Origin: Comamonadaceae bacterium
Lineage (GTDB): Bacteria > Pseudomonadota > Gammaproteobacteria > Burkholderiales > Burkholderiaceae_C
DNA length: 14,747 nucleotides
NCBI GenBank assembly: GCA_947461325.1
Contig: CANHLD010000029.1
Location: 1-14,747 of the forward strand
Reading direction: 5' to 3'
Position 1 is the first letter of the stretch; each line of letters opens with the position of its first letter. The notes under the pieces were generated by a model that did not search any database, had not been told where the DNA came from, and saw nothing but the letters and a program-made list of their open reading frames with translations. The translations under genes were made by a program, and so were the position numbers. Shown one piece after another: positions 1 to 6,696 of the stretch.

Positions 1-42
1 AAATGGATTAACACCTCAGCGTCTCGCCTAAGCTAAAAAACT

Positions 43-1110
43 TCAGCGTATGCCGCAAACCAGTACGCCGGGGTCGTTGTGCGCAATGTCCTGGCTGTTT
101 TTCGCATGGGCCACGTCCATGTCGCGCGGTAAGGGGACGCCGTTTTTCACCGCCAACACCTCGGCCATGATGCTGACTGCAATTTCAGCAGGTGTTTTAC
201 TGCCGATGTAAATGCCAATCGGGCCGCGCAAGCGTTGGAGTTCTTCTTCTGTTTTGCCCAAATGCTCGATCATGCGTACATGACGCGCTTCATTGTTACG
301 GCGCGAACCGATGGCGCCTACGTAAAAAGCATCTGTCTCCAACGCTTCCAGCAAGGCCAAGTCGTCCAATTTGGGGTCATGTGTCAGTGCAATCACGCAA
401 CTGCGTCTGTCGGGTTTGAAACTGATCACCACATCGTCCGGCATTTCGCTGGTGATGGCGACATTCGGTACCGACCATGCGCCCCGGTATTCTTCGCGCG
501 GGTCGCACACCGTCACGGCAAACCCGTTGAACAAGGCCATGGTAGCCAGGTACTCGGTCAATTGCCCGGCGCCGATCAGCAGCATGCGGTATTCAGGGCC
601 GAATGTATTCACCAATTGAACATCGTCGATGCTGAGTTCAGTCGGCATATCACTGACTTGCAAAGACACGCTGCCATCTTTCAACAAGGTATGGCGTTGC
701 ATCAGTTGCCCCTGTTCGAGCGACATAACGAGCTGATCAAGTTGCTTGGCGTCCGGATCAAACTCGAGTAGCAATTCCAATGTGCCACCGCAAGGCAAAC
801 CAAAACGGTGCGCCTCGTCTGCGGTGATGCCGTATTTCACTCTGTGCGGCGCGCCACTGGGAATGACTGCATCTTCACCTGAAGCCTGACCAGTGGAATA
901 AGCTTGTGTAAAGCGATAAATCAGGTCGTCTTCGATGCAACCGCCTGAGACTGAGCCGACCACCGCGCCGGTTTCACACAGCGCCATGATGGAGCCAATA
1001 GGTCTGGGGGATGAACCCCAAGTACGAACCACTGTAGCCAGCAGGGCGCGCTGCCCGGCAAGCCGCCAATTGCGCAATGAGCGCAGCACCATGACATCAA
1101 TATTTTCCAT
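43..1110 (-). CDS. xdhC: XdhC/CoxI-family molybdenum cofactor maturation protein
   Basis: Proteins of this family bind sulfurated molybdenum cofactor and help insert it into xanthine dehydrogenase-type or CO dehydrogenase-like molybdoenzymes in the cytoplasm. Visible here is the N-terminal XdhC/CoxI domain, with the stretches TWGSSPRPIGS and GSVSGGCIEDD, then PCGGTLEL. After it comes a C-terminal Rossmann-like half beginning LLIGAGQLTEYLA, and the family's late motif GPIGIYIGSKTPAEIA. I chose ATG at 1110 (355 residues), which begins MENIDVMVL. A TTG eight codons upstream (1134) keeps the frame open but adds nothing family-like. The gene is divergent from the pseudouridine synthase, with only 60 bases between the two starts. 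No molybdoenzyme subunit lies in the window, so the client enzyme cannot be named; it may be beyond the left edge. The family call is firm and the specific partner is unknown. Confidence 0.9.
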   Translation of the reverse strand: MENIDVMVLRSLRNWRLAGQRALLATVVRTWGSSPRPIGSIMALCETGAVVGSVSGGCIEDDLIYRFTQAYSTGQASGEDAVIPSGAPHRVKYGITADEAHRFGLPCGGTLELLLEFDPDAKQLDQLVMSLEQGQLMQRHTLLKDGSVSLQVSDMPTELSIDDVQLVNTFGPEYRMLLIGAGQLTEYLATMALFNGFAVTVCDPREEYRGAWSVPNVAITSEMPDDVVISFKPDRRSCVIALTHDPKLDDLALLEALETDAFYVGAIGSRRNNEARHVRMIEHLGKTEEELQRLRGPIGIYIGSKTPAEIAVSIMAEVLAVKNGVPLPRDMDVAHAKNSQDIAHNDPGVLVCGIR

Positions 1111-1170
1111 GGGGCATACTTTAACGCTTGCCAAAGCGACGCATACCCAACTTTCATAATTCCCAACACC

Positions 1171-1926
1171 ATGTCAATCTCTGTTTTTCTGACCGATATG
1201 CTTTTCTCGCAAGGCTTTGGCACCCGCCGGATTTGCGCTGGTCTGGTGCAGCAGGGTTTGGTCAAGACATATGGCGATGCGGGTTTTCAGGTGTGTGAGC
1301 AAACAGACAAGCCCATAGAGGTTTACAACGGCATGCCATTCATGGTGCAAAGCGAACTTTGGCAGTACCATGCTAAAGCTTATGTGTTGCTGCATAAACC
1401 GGCTGGCACGGAATGCTCCCACAAACCTTCAGCCTGGCCGAGTGTGTATTCGCTGTTGCCCACGCCATTGCGGCAACGACCAGCCAAAACCGGTTTACAA
1501 GGCGTGCAAGCCGTAGGCCGCTTGGATCAAGACACAACCGGCATGCTGTTGCTCAGCGACGATGGGCAATTCATACATCGCATGAGTTCGCCCAAGCACC
1601 ACGTACCCAAAGTCTATGAATTGACCACAGAAGACCCTTTGGATGAAGCCGTGGTTGCCAAATTAATCAAAGGGGTGGTGTTGAACGATGACCCGGTGCC
1701 AGTCAAAGCAGCCGCCTGCAACCTGACCGGCAGCCATCACATGCAATTGACATTGACCGAAGGCAAATACCACCAGGTCAAGCGCATGCTGGCTGCCACC
1801 GGCCACAAAGTGATTCAGTTGCACCGTTCTCGCATTGGCAATTTAGTACTGTCGGATGATCTACGACCGGGTCAATGGCGGTGGTTAACCGCCGATGAAT
1901 TGGCTGGGCTAACACGCAAACAATGA
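1171..1926 (+). CDS. rsuA: 16S rRNA pseudouridine synthase, RsuA family
   Basis: RsuA-family enzymes isomerise a uridine in rRNA to pseudouridine; RsuA itself modifies U516 of 16S rRNA. The 251-residue protein has an N-terminal S4-like RNA-binding segment (roughly residues 1-60, with FGTRRICAGLVQQG). The catalytic domain carries the signature GRLDQDTTGMLLLSDDG, whose aspartate (Asp119) is the expected nucleophile. Further family landmarks are LLHKPAGTECS (about 74-84), VPKVYEL and EGKYHQVKRML. The short size and lack of long extensions fit RsuA better than RluB or RluE, but paralogues within the family are hard to separate by eye. The ATG at 1171 gives the expected start of the S4 region. The gene converges on the alpha/beta hydrolase with only 15 bases between the two stop codons and no visible terminator hairpin there. 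Confidence 0.9.
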   Translation: MSISVFLTDMLFSQGFGTRRICAGLVQQGLVKTYGDAGFQVCEQTDKPIEVYNGMPFMVQSELWQYHAKAYVLLHKPAGTECSHKPSAWPSVYSLLPTPLRQRPAKTGLQGVQAVGRLDQDTTGMLLLSDDGQFIHRMSSPKHHVPKVYELTTEDPLDEAVVAKLIKGVVLNDDPVPVKAAACNLTGSHHMQLTLTEGKYHQVKRMLAATGHKVIQLHRSRIGNLVLSDDLRPGQWRWLTADELAGLTRKQ

Positions 1927-1941
1927 ATGCGATCAATGTAT

Positions 1942-2721
1942 TCAGGAAATATCTGCCAAGAAATCTACAATCAATTGCTTGCTGATTTCAAATTGCTCGC
2001 GGTGTGGCGAGTGACCGCAGTTTTGCAACACTTCTCTTTTCACCACGCCGCTTGTGTGTAATAGATCGATATGTAGCAAGCTTCCATAGATGTCATCGGC
2101 ACCTTGAATAGCCAGCAGGGGTTCGGTGATTTGTAGGCATTCTTGTTGAATATCAAATGAGCGAAATGCCTCAGACAGCCACACATCGTTCCATTGCCAA
2201 AATGCGCAGTCTACGTCCGCATGAAAACGCGACAAACGCGAGCGCAAATCGCCGTGCTCGAATGCATTCTTGGCCGCCTCAATGGAGCGCAAGCTGATGT
2301 CTTCGACAAACAAATGCGGAGCCATGACAACGATGCCAGCCACCTGATGGCGTGCCGCGTGCAGCAAAGCGATGCTTGCACCATCAGAATGTCCCACCAA
2401 AACAGGCCGAGAAACGCCACATATAGCCAGCAGTTCAGGCAATACCTGCCATGCTTCTTGGTGCATGTAGTCGGGAGCTAATCGGTTCTTGCCCCGCACA
2501 TCAACAATAGTTTCTGACCGTCCGTAGCCACGCCTAGAGTAGATCCATCCGGCGCGTCCGCTTGCCTCGCATAACTCTTGGAGCCAATCGCCCTCTCGAG
2601 ATTGCCACATGGCCACCGAACCCAGACCTTCGTGCAGGAAAACCAGGGGCGCCAATAATTTATTTCCGTTTATCTTTCGGACTTCAAGTTGTTGATGTTG
2701 GACTTTGATCAAATTCATCAT
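1942..2721 (-). CDS. Alpha/beta hydrolase
   Basis: A 259-residue single-domain alpha/beta hydrolase with no signal peptide, so probably cytoplasmic. The nucleophile elbow is GHSDGAS with Ser112. The likely acid is Asp209 or Asp210 in GADDIYG, and the catalytic histidine is His237 in CGHSPH. The oxyanion-region turn LVFLHEGLGSVAMW lies near residues 27-40, a form common in small esterases and C-C bond hydrolases. The substrate cannot be told from the sequence. Two adjacent ATG codons open the frame (2721 and 2718) and neither has a clear Shine-Dalgarno sequence. The gene is divergent from the RodZ-like gene across an AT-rich gap and convergent with the pseudouridine synthase, so it is probably transcribed alone. 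Family assignment is solid and the specific function is unknown. Confidence 0.85.
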   Translation of the reverse strand: MMNLIKVQHQQLEVRKINGNKLLAPLVFLHEGLGSVAMWQSREGDWLQELCEASGRAGWIYSRRGYGRSETIVDVRGKNRLAPDYMHQEAWQVLPELLAICGVSRPVLVGHSDGASIALLHAARHQVAGIVVMAPHLFVEDISLRSIEAAKNAFEHGDLRSRLSRFHADVDCAFWQWNDVWLSEAFRSFDIQQECLQITEPLLAIQGADDIYGSLLHIDLLHTSGVVKREVLQNCGHSPHREQFEISKQLIVDFLADIS

Positions 2722-2851
2722 TAATTATTCATAAATTAAAAGTATTTAGAAAATAAAAAGAACTCTAAAGTATCGAAAAATCCAAGTAAATCCGCATAGA
2801 CTACACACAGTAATTACAGTACATTCTGATTTTTAACATATCTTGACCTTC
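2722..2851. promoter_or_regulatory. AT-rich divergent promoter region
   Basis: This 130-base stretch separates the minus-strand hydrolase from the plus-strand RodZ-like gene and is strongly AT-rich compared with its flanks. On the plus strand, TAGACT (2797-2802) and TACATT (2820-2825) are 17 bases apart, each matching the sigma-70 hexamers at four of six positions. They would start transcription around 2832, about 20 bases before the ATG at 2852. A short palindrome GTAATTAC (2810-2817) lies between them. These are consensus matches read by eye, not a demonstrated promoter. I did not find a confident promoter for the minus-strand gene. Confidence 0.35.
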
Positions 2852-3853
2852 ATGGACGACATTGATCGCGATCAGGCTGAGCATTTGAAAAATCTTCGCT
2901 TAGCTGCTGGGTTGGATCATGCACAACTTGCAGCAATGTCGAATTTATCAGCAGGTCAATTGCGGCAGTTGGAGGCAGGCGGGGAGAGTTTGTTTTATTC
3001 TCCTCAAATCAAAGCGCAGTCTATGCGCCGCGTTATTAGACTGCTTGAAAATCCTGTGCCGACTGTCAGTCCATCAAAGGTTTATGTAGAAGAAGCTACC
3101 CCACGAGCGGTTGGCAACGTCATTGAGGACATCATACGTTTGTCCGAGACCAATCACAAAGGCAGTTTTCTCAGCACAACGACTCACAATTCCGATCGCT
3201 CAGGTTGGATTTTTTCAACCATTCTTTTGGTGGCTGTCTGTCTGGCGGCTTTTTCTTGGTGGAAATCCAGCCAACAAACGACAGTCAATGTTTTCACTGA
3301 ATGGATTGACCCTTTGCCCATCAACTTGGAACAAAGTGCACATCCTCAAGAAGCAGTCATTACGCAATCTGCTGCAAGCACGAGTACGAATGAGGTTGCA
3401 GTCGTGCAAAGTCCTGCTGAAACCGGTTCTGCCGGTGCTGCCAATGCAATGCCACCTGCGGCTTTAGCCAAAACCACAGCCATCGCGTCCTTAAACGGTT
3501 CTGTTGCGCCCACCAATGAAAAGTCTCTGGCATCAAAGTCTGAAAAAAATGATTGCACTTCAATCAACTCAGAAGCATTGAGTGCCAAGCCCTATTCGGT
3601 CTCCAAACCCGGCAACTACATTTACATGCTTGCCACCAAGGGCGTTCAACTGTGTGTTGATGATGGTCTGAAAAATCGCACTGTCGTCAATTTAGAGCCG
3701 GGAGTCGGGCGCAGTATCCACGGCTCCGCACCTTGGACGGTGAGCAGCCACAGTTTGTCAACAGTCCAAATATATTTTCAAGGCAGCAAGGTAAATCTTC
3801 CTTCCGAGACTGCGAATCGGATTTATTTGAAAGAGCAAATCCAAAGCCCCTGA
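2852..3853 (+). CDS. RodZ-like helix-turn-helix membrane protein
   Basis: The layout is that of RodZ, a bitopic membrane protein that ties the MreB cytoskeleton to the cell envelope. An N-terminal helix-turn-helix-like region covers roughly residues 10-70 (LKNLRLAAGLDHAQLAAMSN). A single hydrophobic segment follows near residues 117-137 (GWIFSTILLVAVCLAAFSWW). After a Ala/Ser/Thr-rich linker comes a C-terminal beta domain with VNLEPGVGRSIHGSAPW and STVQIYFQGSKVNLPSE, resembling the RodZ C-terminal domain. I prefer ATG at 2852 (333 residues) over the TTG three codons earlier. In many proteobacteria rodZ sits next to ispG, which is absent here. It may therefore be a RodZ paralogue or a related sensor rather than the main RodZ. 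The stop is only 32 bases before the tRNA-Leu. Architecture is clear, function is inferred. Confidence 0.7.
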   Translation: MDDIDRDQAEHLKNLRLAAGLDHAQLAAMSNLSAGQLRQLEAGGESLFYSPQIKAQSMRRVIRLLENPVPTVSPSKVYVEEATPRAVGNVIEDIIRLSETNHKGSFLSTTTHNSDRSGWIFSTILLVAVCLAAFSWWKSSQQTTVNVFTEWIDPLPINLEQSAHPQEAVITQSAASTSTNEVAVVQSPAETGSAGAANAMPPAALAKTTAIASLNGSVAPTNEKSLASKSEKNDCTSINSEALSAKPYSVSKPGNYIYMLATKGVQLCVDDGLKNRTVVNLEPGVGRSIHGSAPWTVSSHSLSTVQIYFQGSKVNLPSETANRIYLKEQIQSP

Positions 3854-3885
3854 ATTTTTGCCACAATAGGGCATTGTCAGCGCTC

Positions 3886-3979
3886 GCCTGAGTGGTGAAA
3901 TTGGTAGACACAGCGGACTTAAAATCCGCCGCTTTCGTGAATAACGGGCGTACCGGTTCGATTCCGGTCTCAGGCACCA
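3886..3979 (+). tRNA. tRNA-Leu (anticodon UAA)
   Basis: A class II tRNA with a perfect seven-base acceptor stem: GCCTGAG (3886-3892) pairs with CTCAGGC (3969-3975). The discriminator is A and the CCA end is encoded (3977-3979). The anticodon stem GCGGA/TCCGC encloses the loop CTTAAAA, giving anticodon UAA, which reads UUA and UUG. A long variable arm that can form CGC...GCG pairing follows, then the T arm ACCGG-TTCGATT-CCGGT. The A-plus-T-rich text just upstream (CCACAATAGG, 3861-3870) may contain the -10 element, but no good -35 was found. The 3' end lies one base from the stop codon of the opposing glycosyltransferase gene. Confidence 0.97.
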
Positions 3980-3980
3980 T

Positions 3981-4907
3981 TCATATACATAAATCAGCAG
4001 TCCTTTTTTGATTTATCAAATCAAAAACCAAGCTGCTGATGGCGACAGGTGAAAAGCTTTTGGTGCATTGCATTTCTCTTTTGCAATTGAGTCCTTCACC
4101 AAGCTTTACATTTCTCAAACATCCTTGGCATTCGATATCAGCTTTGATTGGAAGTGTCACGCCTTTTTCCCGTTCTGGTAAGAAGTATTCGACCGGGGCT
4201 ATCGTATAAAGTACCACCATGGGCACGTCTGTACATGCTGCAATATGTGCTGGTCCCGAATCAGAACCTATAAAACAACTTGCTCTTGCACATAATAATT
4301 TAATCTGCTGGGCAGTCAAATTCGATCTTAAATCAATAAGTCTGTCGTTATCACCAAAGAATAAATCTTCAGGACCTCCAATTTGAAGGATCTTGGCCTG
4401 TGAATTATTGTAAATATTCACAATGATTTGAAGCCAAATTTCTCTCTCAATATTTTTAGCTACCTGATCCGATAATCGGCTTATTCCTCTCATATGAAGC
4501 ACTATGAAATCGCCTTTATTTGACAACAAACTATCCACATAATAACTGTCCCGATTATCTGGATATAACTCACAAAACCTTTGTTCTGAGCGATATCCAA
4601 ACACCAATTCTTCATAGGCATCAAGCACATGCCTATCGTTGTTTTTTTCATAACTTCCATTAAGATTAAATATCAGATCAAATGACAAGCTGTTGTCTAG
4701 CTTGTTAAATGTTTGAGTTACATAGGGATTGTTGCTAAATATGTGTTCATGAAGGGTCAATATATATATTTCACATTCCCCATTTCTCTCTTCATAAAAT
4801 CGTTTAATTAGGGGGGTTAACATTAAGACGTCACCGAGCGCACCTCTTCTGTTAAAAAGTACTTTGGGTTTGATTTTCGGCGGATGAATTTTTAACTCTT
4901 TTTGCAT
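3981..4907 (-). CDS. Glycosyltransferase family 9 (heptosyltransferase-like)
   Basis: A 308-residue GT-B fold enzyme of the ADP-heptose:LPS heptosyltransferase family, expected to transfer a sugar during lipopolysaccharide or other surface glycan synthesis at the cytoplasmic face of the inner membrane. The N-terminal glycine loop RRGALGDVLMLTPL spans residues 20-33, with Asp26 after the loop. The donor-binding motif GSDSGPAHIAACTDVP starts at residue 214. Four cysteines (260, 263, 275, 281) form a CxxC...C...C cluster near the end, as in several GT9 subgroups. The gene is visibly more AT-rich than its neighbours and codes lysine, asparagine and isoleucine freely. It stands alone, without other glycan genes, directly against a tRNA, which suggests horizontal acquisition. 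Its stop codon is one base from the tRNA end. The sugar specificity cannot be read from the sequence. Confidence 0.85.
   Translation of the reverse strand: MQKELKIHPPKIKPKVLFNRRGALGDVLMLTPLIKRFYEERNGECEIYILTLHEHIFSNNPYVTQTFNKLDNSLSFDLIFNLNGSYEKNNDRHVLDAYEELVFGYRSEQRFCELYPDNRDSYYVDSLLSNKGDFIVLHMRGISRLSDQVAKNIEREIWLQIIVNIYNNSQAKILQIGGPEDLFFGDNDRLIDLRSNLTAQQIKLLCARASCFIGSDSGPAHIAACTDVPMVVLYTIAPVEYFLPEREKGVTLPIKADIECQGCLRNVKLGEGLNCKREMQCTKSFSPVAISSLVFDLINQKRTADLCI
3993..4040. repeat. Nested inverted repeat at the end of the glycosyltransferase gene
   Basis: An outer pair ATCAGCAG (3993-4000) and CTGCTGAT (4033-4040) encloses an inner pair TTTTTGATTT (4005-4014) and AAATCAAAAA (4018-4027) with a three-base loop. 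Both arms are perfect, with small unpaired patches of four and five bases between them. The structure lies in the last codons of the glycosyltransferase gene and begins 14 bases after the tRNA-Leu 3' end. It may act as a bidirectional termination or RNA-stability structure between the converging genes. There is no clean U tract after the hairpin in either direction, so it is not a textbook intrinsic terminator. Confidence 0.6.
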
Positions 4908-5205
4908 ACAATTAAAAAGGTTTTATCCTTCAGAATACTTTTATTAAAACTGTAATCGTCAGTTGATCCATAAAATCAAGTCCAGAGCCCTTAATAATTA
5001 GAAATAGGGTTTTTAGATTTAACTCTTTAGGTTAATAATCGTACGCAACACTACGCATGTTGTTCGCCATTCAGCTTGGATATTTCACAAAAAAACAGGC
5101 CCTTTGTTTATACGCCTAATGCTGTATGTGACGATATTCATGTCTTGCAACCGTCTGAACAAGGAAATCTCAAGCTGGTCATGCTCTCGGTGTTAGCGGT
5201 ATTCA
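4908..5205. other. AT-rich intergenic region without a recognised gene
   Basis: This is the left and larger part of the 328-base gap between the divergent glycosyltransferase gene and the 5236 gene. Its left half is AT-rich like the glycosyltransferase, and its right half drifts back to the base composition of the chromosome. No tRNA fragment, transposon end or convincing coding frame was found. A small hairpin-capable motif AAGG-N6-CCTT just upstream of the glycosyltransferase start, on its own strand, could influence ribosome access, but it is only four base pairs. The right end of the gap (5177-5235) holds the regulatory-looking half-sites listed separately. Confidence 0.6.
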
Positions 5206-5218
5206 GGTCAAGTTGACC
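5206..5218. promoter_or_regulatory. Perfect palindrome, candidate operator
   Basis: GGTCAA-G-TTGACC is a perfect six-plus-six palindrome with a one-base centre. Counting from a predicted start near 5236, it covers about -30 to -18, where it would overlap the -35 region. Two further matching half-sites flank it almost symmetrically: GGTCATG at 5177-5183 and CATGACC at 5235-5241. This arrangement resembles a repressor or activator binding array. The binding protein is not identifiable, and no regulator gene is adjacent. Confidence 0.45.
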
Positions 5219-5220
5219 AC

Positions 5221-5229
5221 TGCTATCAT
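5221..5229 (+). promoter_or_regulatory. Extended -10 promoter element for the 5236 gene
   Basis: TGCTATCAT is an extended -10 motif (TG, one base, then TATCAT at 5224-5229, five of six matches to TATAAT). There is no good -35 hexamer 16-18 bases upstream, which is typical of extended -10 promoters. Transcription would begin about seven bases after the hexamer, that is at or next to the ATG at 5236. The absence of any purine-rich ribosome-binding sequence before that ATG agrees with a leaderless message. Confidence 0.4.
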
Positions 5230-5235
5230 GCTTTC

Positions 5236-5856
5236 ATGACCAAATTCAACACCACTTTTGAAATTCATTTGCATGGCTCTGTGCCGTTGCGGGATGAAGT
5301 CACTTTTGATCATTTGCAGGATGCATTGCGCGCCTTATGGGTTTATGCCGGGGCGCGGTCTTTGAAAGAATGCGCAGACAGTTTTTACGAAGAGGAGCCA
5401 GGTATTCGATTGGACTCCAACGATCACCTGTTGCAAATATGCTGGACCATCAAAGGCGAGGACGATTTTCGCCAAGTGCTTGACGACATTTGTATGTGCT
5501 TGAATGACTTGACCAGAGAGGGTGCTGCGCTGGAAGTGACCTTTTACGACTCAGAGTTCGATGACGAAGATGAGGCGCAAGGCAGAGACTCCAGAGATGA
5601 TTTTTTGATGCTGTTCGTGGGTCCCACACCTGCGGCCATCATGCAAGTGCAAAGAGATTTGCTGGTTCAGGATCTGGTCACCCTGATGGAGCGTCACTTC
5701 GATGCCTCAGAACTCAGCGATGTGGTGCTTGAGGTAGATAAATTATTCAGCAAGCGATTTGATTCACTGGTTAATTCGCTGGAAATCAGCACCCCGCCCA
5801 AGGGTAACGGCGGCGGCTCTGGACACTCTGGTCGCAGACCCCGCCATTTGCATTGA
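5236..5856 (+). CDS. Conserved-looking acidic protein of unknown function
   Basis: I do not recognise this 206-residue protein. It looks like a real gene: the frame is long, codon use resembles the chromosomal genes to its right, and it opens after a promoter-like element. The body (residues 1-180) is acidic and mixed alpha/beta in character. The N-terminus FNTTFEIHLHGSVPLRDEVTF reads like a beta strand followed by helices. A very acidic patch (SEFDDEDEAQGRD) lies near residues 110-122, and LMLFVGPTPAAIMQVQRDLL follows near 130-150. The last 20 residues are different: glycine-rich, then basic with arginine and histidine. There is no signal peptide or membrane segment, so it is probably cytoplasmic. 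It converges on tolA with three bases between the stops. Similar proteins may be restricted to Burkholderiales, but I cannot name a family with confidence. Confidence 0.75.
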   Translation: MTKFNTTFEIHLHGSVPLRDEVTFDHLQDALRALWVYAGARSLKECADSFYEEEPGIRLDSNDHLLQICWTIKGEDDFRQVLDDICMCLNDLTREGAALEVTFYDSEFDDEDEAQGRDSRDDFLMLFVGPTPAAIMQVQRDLLVQDLVTLMERHFDASELSDVVLEVDKLFSKRFDSLVNSLEISTPPKGNGGGSGHSGRRPRHLH

Positions 5857-5859
5857 ACC

Positions 5860-6687
5860 TCAATCGCGCGGCCTGAACACAAATGGGATGCGGGACGGAA
5901 TATTGCCGTTTTCATCTCGCGGCAATTGCGCTGTTTTTTCTATCGCTGCCATCACTGCTTGATCCCATGACGCATTCCCGCTTGACTGCGTCAATTTCAT
6001 TCCCATGATTTGCCCGCTGGGGCTGCATATCACTTCCACTTCCGCGGCAGGATTGCCTTTGACAGATTGCATTTGAGCTTCTGAGAAAGTGATGTTGGGT
6101 TTGACCCGGTTTCTGAGTTTGCCCAAGTAACTGTCACTGGGTCGACCGCTGCTTCGGGTTTCGCTGACCGCATCAACCGGGTTGGCTGAGGAGGCACCTA
6201 GATTTTTCAGCCGGTCAATTTGCGCTTGCCGAACCGCTTCGCTGTCCCGGGCTTCTTGTTCTTTTTGTTTAGCCAATTCTTTTTGCTTGGCTGCTTTTTT
6301 TTCTTTCTCAAGAATCTTTTCTTGCTCTTGCTTGAGTTTGATGTCCTTTTTCTTTTGAACTTCGATAGCTATATCTGCGTTGGGTTTTGCCGGTTCAGGT
6401 GCTGATTTTTTGATGACGGGGGGGGGCGGCGGTGGCACAGGTTTGGGTTCGGGCGCAGGCTCCACCGGGGCAGGCGCTGTCGCGCTGAGTTGAGGAGAGG
6501 CGGGTACAGGCACCGCAGACCACAATTCTGCATCTATGGAGTCGTCTTGGGGCTCGTTTTTCCAAGTGACACCCCAAGTCAAAGCCAGTACCAGCAAAGC
6601 ATGAACCAACAAAGCCAAAAATAGCGCCCGTGCGTTTCGAGCGTCTGGCGGCGGTGCAAATTCAAGATGGGTAGTTTGTTGACTCAT
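5860..6687 (-). CDS. tolA: TolA, cell-envelope integrity protein
   Basis: TolA links the TolQ-TolR proton-driven motor in the inner membrane to TolB and Pal, keeping the outer membrane attached and constricting at division. The 275-residue protein shows the three classical domains. First is a short cytoplasmic tail and one membrane anchor (about residues 19-41, with His29 in the usual anchor position; the preceding serine of the E. coli SxxxH motif is alanine here). Second is a proline-rich stretch followed by a long Lys/Glu/Gln helical domain (about 105-165). Third is a C-terminal TonB/TolA-like domain (about 185-275, SYLGKLRNRVKPNITFSE through SRIPFVFRPRD). It starts nine bases after tolR ends. 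A run of nine C residues (coding strand) lies in the proline-rich part. Downstream, tolB and pal are absent and the opposing 5236 gene begins at once. Confidence 0.95.
   Translation of the reverse strand: MSQQTTHLEFAPPPDARNARALFLALLVHALLVLALTWGVTWKNEPQDDSIDAELWSAVPVPASPQLSATAPAPVEPAPEPKPVPPPPPPVIKKSAPEPAKPNADIAIEVQKKKDIKLKQEQEKILEKEKKAAKQKELAKQKEQEARDSEAVRQAQIDRLKNLGASSANPVDAVSETRSSGRPSDSYLGKLRNRVKPNITFSEAQMQSVKGNPAAEVEVICSPSGQIMGMKLTQSSGNASWDQAVMAAIEKTAQLPRDENGNIPSRIPFVFRPRD
6418..6426 (-). repeat. Nine-base C homopolymer inside tolA
   Basis: Nine consecutive G on the given strand (C on the coding strand) encode part of a run of prolines in the TolA linker. Tracts this long are prone to slippage in replication. 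A second tract, eight A on the coding strand (6295-6302), lies downstream in the lysine-rich domain. In the sequence as given the frame is intact. Confidence 0.9.
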
Positions 6688-6696
6688 GAACAGGAT

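Noticed and set aside
1927..1941. Intrinsic terminator between the converging pseudouridine synthase and hydrolase genes
   Set aside because: Only 15 bases are available and only a weak five-base inverted match (TGAAT/ATTCA) without a T tract is present.
3687..3980. Minus-strand open frame of 97 codons beginning VPETGIEPVRP
   Set aside because: It is the reverse complement of the tRNA-Leu gene and the end of the RodZ-like gene. This peptide is a well-known false protein call across tRNA genes.
5033..5216. Start-less plus-strand open stretch of about 60 codons in the gap before the 5236 gene
   Set aside because: No start codon, no recognisable motif, in a different frame from the next gene, and a length expected by chance.
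4908..5235. Possible attachment site or duplicated tRNA-Leu 3' end marking an integrated island
   Set aside because: I searched by eye for a copy of the last 20 bases of the tRNA in this gap and found none.
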